NCBI GenBank assembly: GCA_013140465.1
Contig: JABFST010000480.1
Coordinates: 1-10,651, forward strand
DNA from: Methylococcaceae bacterium
Lineage (GTDB): Bacteria; Pseudomonadota; Gammaproteobacteria; Methylococcales; Methylomonadaceae
Reading direction: 5' to 3'
DNA: 10,651 nucleotides
Shown: in pieces, positions 1-5,826 of the stretch
Layout of the letters: every line of letters starts with the position of its first letter
Numbering within the stretch: position 1 is the stretch's first letter
Position numbers and translations under genes: made by a program
The notes under the pieces: model-generated
What the model saw: only the letters and a program-made list of their open reading frames with translations
The model's database searches: none
What the model was told of the DNA's origin: nothing

Positions 1-177
1 CATTTGCGCTTGCCCGACAGCTTGGACTATAGCGGCGTGCCGGGGCTATCTAATGAAGTCAGCCAAAAACTCAAGGCGCAACGCCCAGAAACCTTAGGCC
101 AAGCTTCGCGTATCCCGGGTATGACCCCTGCCGCGATCTCCTTGTTATTAGTTTACCTAAAAAAGAAAAGCGCCTGA
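1..177 (+). CDS. mnmG: MnmG C-terminal end (partial, 5' cut by window edge)
   Basis: The first 58 codons in frame 1 read as the C-terminus of MnmG (GidA), the FAD-dependent enzyme that with MnmE installs the (carboxymethyl)aminomethyl group on wobble uridine 34 of certain tRNAs. Recognition rests on the conserved tail: LDY, GLSNEV, a lysine-rich stretch, then [20 protein letters not shown] and a basic end (KKKSA). This closely matches the E. coli tail as I remember it (GLSNEV, IGQASRISGVTPAAIS). This C-terminal helical domain contacts MnmE and tRNA. The FAD-binding domain lies outside the window. The stop TGA (175-177) shares its last base with the rsmG start codon, the classic gidA-gidB arrangement, so the two genes are co-transcribed and probably translationally coupled. 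Confidence 0.95.
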   Translation, partial: HLRLPDSLDYSGVPGLSNEVSQKLKAQRPETLGQASRIPGMTPAAISLLLVYLKKKSA

Positions 178-809
178 TGGAACACTGTAAAACCTTGTTG
201 TTGGCGGGTTTGTCCGAACTCCAGCTTGAGCTTGCCGACCACCAAATTGAGCAATTATTGGCTTTTATTGCGCTGATTGAAAAATGGAATAAAGCTTATA
301 ATTTAACAGCGATACGCGATAAACACGCGATGGTCAGTTTGCATTTGCTGGACAGTTTGGCGATAGTGCCGCACTTAAGCGGACAACGCCATATCGACAT
401 CGGCACTGGCGCGGGTTTGCCGGGCATACCGCTGGCGATTTGCTATCCTGACTACGAATTTACCTTGCTGGACAGCAACGCCAAAAAAACCCGGTTCGTG
501 CAACAAGCGGTATTGGAACTAAAGCTCCGCAATGTCGAAGTCTGCCATTACCGCGTGGAAAACTACCGCGCCGAGCCAGGCTTTGACACGGTGATTACTC
601 GGGCGTTTGCCGAGTTATCTGCTATAGTGGAAATGACCGCGCACTTGTTAAACAGCAACGGCGTGTTGTTGGCAATGAAAGGACAACTGCCCGATGAGCC
701 TTTATCGCAAGGGATTTGCACGCATGTCCCGATTACCGTGCCCGGCATAGACGCCGCACGTTGCTTGGTAAAAGTTGCAGGTTTGTCGAGACCTGCAACG
801 CCTAATTAA
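177..809 (+). CDS. rsmG: 16S rRNA (guanine-527 N7)-methyltransferase RsmG
   Basis: RsmG (GidB) transfers a methyl group from S-adenosylmethionine to N7 of G527 in the 530 loop of 16S rRNA; loss of the enzyme gives low-level streptomycin resistance in several bacteria. The 210-residue product is close to the usual length (E. coli 207). Visible signatures are KWNKAYNLTAIRD at 36-48, the SAM-binding glycine loop DIGTGAGLPGIPLAI at 74-88, the acidic strand end LLDSNAKK at 97-104, ITRAFAEL at 140-147, and a KG pair at 168-169 following the late strand. The start ATG overlaps the mnmG stop by one base, which fixes it. A perfect 9-bp inverted repeat lies inside the last codons, so the final residues (GLSRPATPN) may be contributed by that element. 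No frameshift or missing motif is seen. Confidence 0.95.
   Translation: MEHCKTLLLAGLSELQLELADHQIEQLLAFIALIEKWNKAYNLTAIRDKHAMVSLHLLDSLAIVPHLSGQRHIDIGTGAGLPGIPLAICYPDYEFTLLDSNAKKTRFVQQAVLELKLRNVEVCHYRVENYRAEPGFDTVITRAFAELSAIVEMTAHLLNSNGVLLAMKGQLPDEPLSQGICTHVPITVPGIDAARCLVKVAGLSRPATPN
774..799. repeat. Stem-loop overlapping the 3' end of rsmG
   Basis: Positions 774-782 (GTTGCAGGT) and 791-799 (ACCTGCAAC) are perfect inverted repeats of 9 bp around an 8-base loop. The stem ends 8 bases before the rsmG stop codon is complete. No T-tract follows, so it is not a standard intrinsic terminator. It may instead stabilise or process the mRNA between rsmG and parA, or be a small dispersed palindrome. Confidence 0.5.
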
Positions 810-840
810 TGTTGGCTTAGCCAGAATGATTCAACTATTC

Positions 841-854
841 GAGGTATGTAAGTG
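841..854 (+). promoter_or_regulatory. Ribosome binding site that decides the GTG start of parA
   Basis: GAGGT (841-845) lies 6 bases before GTG 852. An in-frame start-stop pair (ATGTAA, 846-851) fills the spacer. It is only one base from the Shine-Dalgarno sequence, which favours GTG 852 as the true start. Confidence 0.65.
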
Positions 855-1619
855 GGAAAAATAATTGCCGTGACCAACCAAAAAGGCGGCGTAGGCAAAA
901 CAACAACAACGGTTAATCTGGCGGCATCGCTGGCGGCTGCCAAACGCAGGGTGTTATTGGTCGATCTCGATCCCCAAGGCAATGCCGCGATGGGCTGCGG
1001 CATAGACAAACAAGACGTGCAATATTCCAGCTACGATTTGTTGATGGAAGACATCCCGGCTGCGCAAACCGTCATCCATTTGCCTAAAATTGGCTTTTCG
1101 GTGATACCCGGTAATGCCGACTTAACAGCCGCCGAGGTCAACCTGATCCATGCCGAGCGCAAAGAACAACGCTTAGCCGACGCCTTGCTGACCCTGAAAG
1201 CCGATTACGACTACATCTTAATCGACTGTCCGCCGTCCTTAAACATGCTCACCTTAAATGCAATGGTGGCGGCAAACAGTTTGCTGATCCCCATGCAGTG
1301 CGAATACTATGCCCTAGAAGGCTTGTCCGCGCTGATGAGTACGCTGCAAAACATCCAAAATTCAGTCAATCCTGAGTTACATCTGGAAGGCATTTTGCGC
1401 ACCATGTATGACGACCGCAACCGCCTGACCAAAGACGTTTCCGAGCAACTGATCCGCTATTTTGGCGACAAAGTGTTCAGGACTTGCATCCCCAGAAACA
1501 TCCGTTTAGCCGAAGCACCTAGCCACGGCTTGCCTGCGCTCAGCTACGACAAATCCTCGCGCGGCACGGTAGCCTATATTGCCCTTGCGGGTGAAATGAT
1601 AAGAAAAGAAAAACTATGA
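852..1619 (+). CDS. parA: Chromosome-partitioning ATPase ParA (Soj)
   Basis: ParA is a Walker-type ATPase that binds DNA nonspecifically as an ATP dimer. ParB-parS complexes stimulate its ATP hydrolysis and so drive origin segregation. The 255-residue protein has the deviant Walker A box KGGVGKTT at 11-18 (with its signature lysine K11), LLVDLDPQGN at 35-44 (Walker A' region), and Walker B ILIDCPPSL at 122-130. The late motif RNIRLAEAPSHGLP (215-228) is typical of chromosomal Soj proteins. The start is GTG at 852, preceded by GAGGT at 841-845 with 6 bases of spacing. The upstream ATG at 846 is followed directly by TAA and cannot serve. The stop TGA overlaps the next gene's ATG (ATGA, 1616-1619), so translation of the two is coupled. 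The 42-base gap after rsmG suggests one mnmG-rsmG-par operon. Confidence 0.95.
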   Translation: MGKIIAVTNQKGGVGKTTTTVNLAASLAAAKRRVLLVDLDPQGNAAMGCGIDKQDVQYSSYDLLMEDIPAAQTVIHLPKIGFSVIPGNADLTAAEVNLIHAERKEQRLADALLTLKADYDYILIDCPPSLNMLTLNAMVAANSLLIPMQCEYYALEGLSALMSTLQNIQNSVNPELHLEGILRTMYDDRNRLTKDVSEQLIRYFGDKVFRTCIPRNIRLAEAPSHGLPALSYDKSSRGTVAYIALAGEMIRKEKL

Positions 1620-2059
1620 CCTTTAAAAAACGCGGCCTAGGTCGGGGGCTTGAAGCTTTGCTGGTAGATGTGGACACTGGCGGGCATACACCACACACGC
1701 ACACAGTGCCTATTAACAGCTTACAACAAAACAATGCCTTACCGGATGAGGCGTTGGCCTCCGAAGAACTGCAAGAATTGGCCTATTCGATTATTGCCGC
1801 CGAAACCGTGGAGCCGATCCACGTTAGAAAACTGGACGATACCCATTTTGCCATCATCGAAGGTGAAAACCGCTTGATGGCGGCACAATTGGCGGGGTTG
1901 GAGGAAATTCAGGTGATTATTGAAGAATCTGACGATAATGCCGAAGCGTTGGCGGCCTTAATTGAAAACCTGCAACAAGAAAACCTACAGTTGTTACAAG
2001 AAGCCGAAAACTTAAAGCAGTTATTGGCAGAATTTGAAGCGTTGGTGGCTAAGCTTTAA
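1616..2059 (+). CDS. Short ParB-like protein lacking HTH and dimerisation domains
   Basis: This 147-residue protein is a diverged, truncated ParB paralogue. Its N-terminus (KKRGLGRGLEALL, 4-16) is nearly the same as the ParB start peptide, the segment that in ParB contacts ParA and stimulates its ATPase. Residues 51-141 align with the ParB N-terminal CTP-binding fold: ELQELA, VEPIHVR, AAQLAGL and ALIEN. Key boxes have changed. GERRWRA is GENRLMA (83-89), ENIQRE is ENLQQE (117-122), and the Q-P-R segment of the first box is lost. The end (about 115-147) is rich in heptad-like leucines and could form a coiled coil. The protein stops where the parS-reading helix-turn-helix would begin. It overlaps parA by 4 bases (ATGA), so it is made with ParA. 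An intact frame and conserved start peptide argue against a dead copy. Function is unknown; a modulator of ParA or ParB is an inference. Confidence 0.85.
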   Translation: MTFKKRGLGRGLEALLVDVDTGGHTPHTHTVPINSLQQNNALPDEALASEELQELAYSIIAAETVEPIHVRKLDDTHFAIIEGENRLMAAQLAGLEEIQVIIEESDDNAEALAALIENLQQENLQLLQEAENLKQLLAEFEALVAKL

Positions 2060-2073
2060 GTGTGTTTGTCGGC

Positions 2074-2096
2074 GTGCAACGGCTTTAGCCGTTGCC
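2074..2096. repeat. Palindromic repeat copy A (GCAACGGC stem)
   Basis: GCAACGGC (2076-2083) and GCCGTTGC (2088-2095) form a perfect 8-bp stem around TTTA, 15 bases after the stop of the short ParB gene. A copy matching 22 of 23 bases occurs at 9536-9558, so this is a dispersed element. It could end or attenuate the parA transcript before parB, although no T-tract follows. Confidence 0.6.
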
Positions 2097-2203
2097 TTGC
2101 GCAGGTTTGGACGGCCTAAGCTAACCCGGCGTAACAACACTAAACCACCGTTTTGTAGGCCGCGCCCTCCCTTAATCAATAGCCCCTAGCATTTACAACA
2201 AAT

Positions 2204-3064
2204 ATGTCCTCAAACAAACGCGGATTAGGTCGTGGCCTGGATGCCTTATTAGGCGATGTTGCCAGTAAAGAAGACAAGCCCCAGCAGCATCTGCTGACCC
2301 TGCCCATCGAATACTTACAGCGCGGCAAATATCAGCCGCGCACCGACATCAACCCCGAAAAACTCCAGGAATTGGCCGATTCCATCAAAGCGCAAGGCAT
2401 CATCCAGCCTATCGTGGTGCGCCCGGTAGGGCCGGACAAATACGAAATCGTGGCCGGAGAACGGCGTTGGCGTGCCGCGCAATTGGCGGGACTGACCGAA
2501 GTGCCGATTGTGCTTAAAGACATCGACGACCGCGCCGCGATGGCGATGGCTTTGATTGAAAACATCCAGCGCGAAGACCTGAATCCCTTAGAAGAAGCCG
2601 AAGCCTTGCGGCGTTTGCTCGATGAATTTGGCATGACCCACCAACTGGTAGCCGAAGCCATCGGCAAATCCAGAACTACCGTGACCAATTTGTTGCGGTT
2701 GATGGATTTGCACCCTGAAGTAAAAAAACTGTTGCTGGGCAACCAGTTGGAAATGGGCCATGCACGCGCCTTATTGTCGCTAGACGGCGCTAAACAAGTC
2801 GCCTTGGCGCATAAGATAGTCAAAGAAGGTCTAACGGTAAGGATTGCCGAACGCTTGGTGAAAGACAGCCATGCCGAACCCAAAAGCCCAAAAGTAAAAA
2901 CCATCGACAACGACACCTTGCGCCTGCAAAGCGATTTGACCGCCAAATTTGGCGCAAAAGTTAGCATAGACCACAAAGACAATGGCGCAGGAAAAGTCGT
3001 CATCAACTACAGCAGCTTAGATGAGTTGGACGGCATTATTGCCAAGCTAGGCGTACGGGATTAA
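2204..3064 (+). CDS. parB: Chromosome-partitioning protein ParB (Spo0J), parS-binding CTPase
   Basis: ParB binds parS sites near the origin, clamps on DNA in a CTP-dependent way, spreads, and activates ParA. The 286-residue protein has every expected part: the ParA-contact peptide KRGLGRGLDALL (5-16), the box with YQPR (43-46), the CTP-binding boxes GERRWRA (85-91) and ENIQRE (119-124), and the helix-turn-helix around 147-166 (LVAEAIGKSRTTVTNLLRLM). The tail domain from about 236 (DNDTLRLQSDLTAKFG onward) is the usual dimerisation region. Length matches the family. The ATG at 2204 is the only start that keeps the conserved N-terminus, but no clear Shine-Dalgarno sequence precedes it. The gene is separated from the short paralogue by 144 bases containing a hairpin, so it may have its own promoter or weaker translation. 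I see no canonical parS (GTTNCACGTGAAAC) in the window. Confidence 0.95.
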   Translation: MSSNKRGLGRGLDALLGDVASKEDKPQQHLLTLPIEYLQRGKYQPRTDINPEKLQELADSIKAQGIIQPIVVRPVGPDKYEIVAGERRWRAAQLAGLTEVPIVLKDIDDRAAMAMALIENIQREDLNPLEEAEALRRLLDEFGMTHQLVAEAIGKSRTTVTNLLRLMDLHPEVKKLLLGNQLEMGHARALLSLDGAKQVALAHKIVKEGLTVRIAERLVKDSHAEPKSPKVKTIDNDTLRLQSDLTAKFGAKVSIDHKDNGAGKVVINYSSLDELDGIIAKLGVRD

Positions 3065-3080
3065 CGGGTGTGCTTATTAA

Positions 3081-3126
3081 GGCACCGCTCTAGGTAAGGC
3101 CAGACGGACGACGCTAGAGCGGTGTC
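3081..3126. terminator. Hairpin between convergent parB and the AP2-like gene
   Basis: CACCGCTCTAG (3083-3093) and CTAGAGCGGTG (3114-3124) are perfect 11-bp inverted repeats. The stem extends by a G-T wobble and a G-C pair to 3081-3126 and encloses a 20-base loop. It lies between two converging genes, 16 bases past the parB stop and 16 before the end of the minus-strand gene, so a shared bidirectional terminator is plausible. There is no T-tract, and the loop is longer than usual, so a dispersed repeat is the alternative. Confidence 0.45.
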
Positions 3127-3142
3127 GAACTCTTACAGCTGT

Positions 3143-3652
3143 TTATACGGCATTTAAATTTTCATCATCATAAAGCCGTGCTTTTTTCCAGCCCGCAAAT
3201 TTGTCGTCGTAAAATTCAATATCATTGTCTATAGCAAACTCATAACAGCTTCTAAACAGCTTGGCAGTGCGGAACGCGTGCAACTCGTCATCCGCCGATA
3301 CTTTTTCTATATTGCCGACTTGAAAGGTCTTATTTCTGGATTTGCCATTGCATACCCAAAACACCGTGTAACATAAATAATTCTTATCCTTACGGTGGTC
3401 ATACTTGATGGTTCTGGAAACGCCCGTCACCCCTGTTGTGGTCTTATTTTTTGGAGGTTTAAGAAAACGGGTTTTACTGCCCTTGAGTGCGACCAACATT
3501 TGGTCCCGCCAAGTGATGGCGGCTTGTAACGACTTATTTTTGTTACCCCATAATTTGTGTGAAAAATAACGGCTACTTTCTTTGCCGCGCCGAACAATAC
3601 GCACCTGAAAGCCAAACACGTCCGGCTCGGTGATATGCTTATTTTTAGCCAT
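3143..3652 (-). CDS. AP2-like DNA-binding domain protein (orphan)
   Basis: A 169-residue basic protein with two segments resembling the AP2/ERF fold found in bacterial and phage proteins. Segment 1 is residues 14-56 (GFQVRIVRRGK, SRYFS, then a helix with AAITWRDQMLVAL). Segment 2 is about 74-139 (GVTGVSRT, YTVFWVCNGKSRNKTFQVG, then a helix with HAFRTAKLFRSCYE). Each is three strands with aromatic and basic residues followed by a helix, the usual DNA-reading layout. Phage AP2 domains often accompany HNH homing endonucleases, but no HNH motif is visible here. The start ATG has a purine-rich ribosome site on the minus strand (GAGGGGG) about 7 bases upstream and a consensus TATAAT further up. The gene is visibly richer in A+T than its neighbours and lies alone between the par genes and a repeat field, which suggests acquisition by transfer. 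The function is not known; the AP2 call is from memory of the fold pattern. Confidence 0.75.
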   Translation of the reverse strand: MAKNKHITEPDVFGFQVRIVRRGKESSRYFSHKLWGNKNKSLQAAITWRDQMLVALKGSKTRFLKPPKNKTTTGVTGVSRTIKYDHRKDKNYLCYTVFWVCNGKSRNKTFQVGNIEKVSADDELHAFRTAKLFRSCYEFAIDNDIEFYDDKFAGWKKARLYDDENLNAV

Positions 3653-3661
3653 AGAATAATC

Positions 3662-3679
3662 CCCCTCGAAAAGATTATA
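3662..3679 (-). promoter_or_regulatory. Putative -10 box and ribosome site of the AP2-like gene
   Basis: On the minus strand, TATAAT (3674-3679) is a perfect -10 box lying 21 bases before the start codon. A G-rich ribosome site (complement of 3661-3667) follows it. I find no convincing -35 hexamer at 16-18 bases, so promoter strength is uncertain. Confidence 0.4.
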
Positions 3680-3849
3680 TTTTGTTTGCTTTTAACAGCG
3701 CAGTTGTGCTGCCAAGCGTGAGCATTCCATTGAATTTTAAAGTTTTTATATGTTCTCCCTTGACCGCAAATTATCGCTTAAGCTTGCATAAATGCAAGTT
3801 AAAAATAACCAGTTTTGCGTCGGTGGCGTAAACCGCCGCCGTTCGGGAG

Positions 3850-4023
3850 GTGGGGGGATTTGTTATTAAGCGTGCTTACTGTGGCGGCACTGATTGCACT
3901 ATGGCCTTTATGCCCACAATGTGGGCCGGTTTAGCACCGCGCAAGGGCTACAACCTTTCTTCCGGCATGAGGTGCTTTAAGGCTGGAGATGAACCCTATA
4001 CACCTATGCAGCAGCCGACTTAA
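3850..4023 (+). CDS. Hypothetical micro-ORF, 57 codons (low confidence)
   Basis: From GTG 3850 to TAA 4021-4023 the plus strand is open for 57 codons. ATG 3901 is a 40-codon alternative. The predicted product has cysteines near its start (RAYCGGTDCTM) and a polar tail (RKGYNLSSGMRCFKAGDEPY). The ribosome site is unclear for either start. I do not recognise it. It could be a small protein, the tail of a decayed mobile-element gene, or chance. Confidence 0.2.
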   Translation: MGGFVIKRAYCGGTDCTMAFMPTMWAGLAPRKGYNLSSGMRCFKAGDEPYTPMQQPT

Positions 4024-4057
4024 GGAGTCTTAAGCTGATAAATCTACATTAAAAGCA

Positions 4058-4218
4058 CCGTCATACTGGCATGGATGCCAGACTCGTTAGGGCGCATAGC
4101 GAATCCAGTCACACGGATGTGAATGTTCAACATCACGGCAATGCTAAATCAAACACTGACAGCTTACCGTAGCGACCGTCCGTGGCACTGGGTTCCGGCA
4201 TCCATGCCGGAATGACGG
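4058..4218. mobile_element. MITE-like element with 25-bp imperfect terminal inverted repeats
   Basis: The left end (4058-4082, beginning CCGTCATACTGGCATGGATG) and the right end (4194-4218, finishing CCATGCCGGAATGACGG) are inverted copies matching at 22 of 25 positions. Each arm is itself palindromic around GGCATGGATGCC. The roughly 160-base element has no open frame that I can defend. An internal perfect palindrome, ATGTTCAACAT, lies at about 4124-4134. Arms of the form CCGTCATTCCGGCATGGATG are widespread short dispersed repeats in many proteobacterial genomes. I see no clear target-site duplication. Confidence 0.6.
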
Positions 4219-4243
4219 GCTAATGACGTGTGTAGATACTTAT

Positions 4244-4264
4244 GCCCTGCGTAGTCCGTAGGGC
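4244..4264. repeat. Stem-loop downstream of rhlE
   Basis: GCCCTGCG and CGTAGGGC pair over 8 bp (one G-T) around TAGTC. The stem lies 70 bases beyond the rhlE stop on the minus strand and has no T-tract. It could help stop rhlE transcription or belong to the adjoining repeat field. Confidence 0.35.
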
Positions 4265-4333
4265 TAGCAAAGAAATACGCGAACGCCAAGCCCTCGCATC
4301 CCGTATTCCGCTGCGCACCCTACGCGCTACTGA

Positions 4334-5620
4334 CTACTTACTTTTTTTTCTAGGCTTACCCGCGGTCGGTTTACCAGGCCGTGTTGCAGGTTTTGCTGTG
4401 GTTTTTTTAGAATGCCGATAATCTTTTTTGCCTGTCACTTTGTTTGGGGCATTCTTTTTTGGCGCATCCATTACTTTTAGCGATACTGGCTCGTAGCCCG
4501 TATCGGCGATGCGCGGGATTTGCCGTTTCAGCAGCTTTTCAATCTCCACCAATTGCCAGGCCTCTTCCGGGCATACCAAGGAAATGGCGGCACCGCTAGA
4601 ACCTGCGCGTCCGGTGCGGCCTATGCGATGGATATAGTCTTCGGGGACTTGCGGCAAATCAAAATTGACCACATGCGGCAAGTCATCAATATCCAAACCC
4701 CGCGCAGCGACATCGGTCGCCACCAACACCTGCACTTTACCTTCCTTAAAATACTCCAAGGCTTTGTTGCGTGCGCCTTGGGTTTTGTCGCCGTGCAGGG
4801 CGGCGGTACGGATGCCGTCTTCTATCAATTGCTTTTCCAAACGGTCGGCCCCATGTTTGGTGCGCACAAACACCAGCACTTGCCGCCAATTATTGCTGCC
4901 CACCAAATAAGACAGCAGTTCGCGCTTATATTCGCGGGGGATGCCATAAACCAGTTCGCTGATGTTATCGGCGGTGGCATTGGCTTTGGCAACGGCGACT
5001 TCAGCCGGATTGTTTAACACCGATGCCGCCAAGGTTTTGATGGCATTGGGGACAGTCGCCGAAAACAACAGGCATTGCCGCTGTTTGGGCAGCAACGCCA
5101 TGATTTGCTTCACATCAGGCATAAAACCCATGTCCAGCATCCTGTCGGCCTCGTCCAACACCAGTATTTCGACATTAGACAGCCTGATATTGCGTTGTTG
5201 GATATGGTCTATCAAACGCCCGGGCGTTGCCACGACTATATCGCAGCCGCGCTTAAGTTGGCGCGTTTGCATACCAATACTGGCCCCGCCGACCACGGCT
5301 TCTACATGTAGCGGCAGAAACTTTCCATAAGCCACCACGCTGTCATACACTTGCGCTGCCAATTCGCGGGTAGGGGCCAAAATTAAGGCGCGGACTAAAC
5401 AGGGTTTTTGGTGGGGATCATAGTTTGCCGCCAGCCGTTGCAATAAAGGCAAGGTAAAGCTGGCGGTCTTGCCTGTGCCGGTTTGGGCACCCGCCAACAG
5501 GTCGCGCCCGGCCAAAATTAAGGGGATTGCTTGTTCTTGTACGGGTGTGGGATTGGCGTAGCCTTGTTCGGCGACGGCGTTTAGGAGTGCCTCGGTTAAA
5601 CCGAGCTGTGCAAAAGTCAT
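4334..5620 (-). CDS. rhlE: DEAD-box ATP-dependent RNA helicase RhlE
   Basis: A 428-residue RNA helicase that uses ATP to open short RNA duplexes; RhlE-type enzymes act in ribosome assembly and RNA turnover in the cytoplasm. The motifs appear in order: Q motif (F3, then GYANPTPVQEQAIP at 20-33), I AQTGTGKT (45-52), Ia PTRELAAQ (83-90), GG (111-112), Ib TPGRL (132-136), II DEAD (156-159), III SAT (187-189), IV VFVRT (250-254), V ATDVAARGLDI (301-311) and VI HRIGRTGR (331-338). A lysine-rich tail from about 388 to the end probably binds RNA. Q-motif spacing and the IGRTGRAGSSG-type end of the core favour RhlE over SrmB, DeaD or DbpA. AGAGGT lies about 7 bases before the ATG. The gene follows the TIR gene on the same strand but after a 206-base gap, so it probably has its own promoter. 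Confidence 0.93.
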   Translation of the reverse strand: MTFAQLGLTEALLNAVAEQGYANPTPVQEQAIPLILAGRDLLAGAQTGTGKTASFTLPLLQRLAANYDPHQKPCLVRALILAPTRELAAQVYDSVVAYGKFLPLHVEAVVGGASIGMQTRQLKRGCDIVVATPGRLIDHIQQRNIRLSNVEILVLDEADRMLDMGFMPDVKQIMALLPKQRQCLLFSATVPNAIKTLAASVLNNPAEVAVAKANATADNISELVYGIPREYKRELLSYLVGSNNWRQVLVFVRTKHGADRLEKQLIEDGIRTAALHGDKTQGARNKALEYFKEGKVQVLVATDVAARGLDIDDLPHVVNFDLPQVPEDYIHRIGRTGRAGSSGAAISLVCPEEAWQLVEIEKLLKRQIPRIADTGYEPVSLKVMDAPKKNAPNKVTGKKDYRHSKKTTAKPATRPGKPTAGKPRKKSK

Positions 5621-5685
5621 TAAAAACCTCTTAGGTGAGCCTAGCAGCCTACCGTGAGCTGCTGTTGGCGGTATTACAAAATGAC

Positions 5686-5691
5686 AGTATA
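5686..5691 (-). promoter_or_regulatory. Possible -10 box upstream of rhlE
   Basis: On the minus strand TATACT lies 65 bases before the rhlE start, inside GTATACTGT. The same nine bases occur upstream of rph. No good -35 box is visible at the standard spacing, so this is tentative. Confidence 0.3.
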
Positions 5692-5741
5692 CGGCAATTT
5701 GGGGGTGTTTTTAGCCTTGCTGTAAAACCTAGTGCTGTTGT

Positions 5742-5770
5742 GTCGGGTGTTGGCTTCCACCTAACCCGAC
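5742..5770. repeat. Imperfect hairpin repeat (GTCGGGT/ACCCGAC) between the TIR gene and rhlE
   Basis: GTCGGGT (5742-5748) and ACCCGAC (5764-5770) pair over 7 bp, and the 15-base interior can pair further (TGG/CCA). The pattern resembles the common dispersed element that reads GTAGGTCGGGTTAG in many gammaproteobacteria. It lies 56 bases past the TIR-gene stop and could help end that transcript, though no T-tract follows. Confidence 0.5.
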
Positions 5771-5826
5771 CTACAGCCTTATTTGCGTTTTCCCATCCTA
5801 TTTAGCCATAGCCTTTGCAGTAACGG

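Larger units (their letters stand above)
3653..4333. other. 680-base stretch without a confident gene: hairpins, repeats and micro-ORFs
   Basis: This gap separates the AP2-like gene from rhlE. It holds, in order: the AP2-gene promoter; a palindrome at 3783-3798 (CTTGCAT/ATGCAAG); a G+C-rich hairpin at about 3821-3841 (CGGTGGCG, loop TAAAC, CGCCGCCG, one G-T pair); a 6-bp hairpin at 3912-3926 (GCCCAC/GTGGGC); a MITE-like element at 4058-4218; and a stem at 4244-4264 (GCCCT/AGGGC). Two overlapping plus-strand micro-ORFs span about 3815-4023. One ends in a hydrophobic stretch and the other is about 57 codons from a GTG at 3850. Neither matches a family I know. No transposase or RNA gene is recognised. 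Confidence 0.6.

Noticed and set aside
846..851. Start-stop mini-ORF ATGTAA just before parA, as a possible translational regulator
   Set aside because: It is one base from the Shine-Dalgarno sequence, too close for initiation, whereas GTG 852 is ideally spaced. Chance is the simplest explanation.
2332..3006. 224-codon minus-strand open frame opposite parB
   Set aside because: It is antisense to an intact parB. The composition (serine- and arginine-rich, no domain) is typical of a shadow frame.
1..3064. A parS site near the par genes
   Set aside because: I looked for GTTNCACGTGAAAC and its core CACGTG across the window and saw no match; sites presumably lie elsewhere near the origin.
3806..4050. 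Right end of an IS200/IS605 element with an omega RNA
   Set aside because: Hairpins and a short open tail are present, but there is no TnpB or TnpA sequence that I can recognise, so the idea is unsupported.
4520..5017. 165-codon plus-strand open frame opposite rhlE
   Set aside because: It is fully antisense to a strongly conserved helicase gene with all motifs intact. Its predicted protein shows no recognisable domain.
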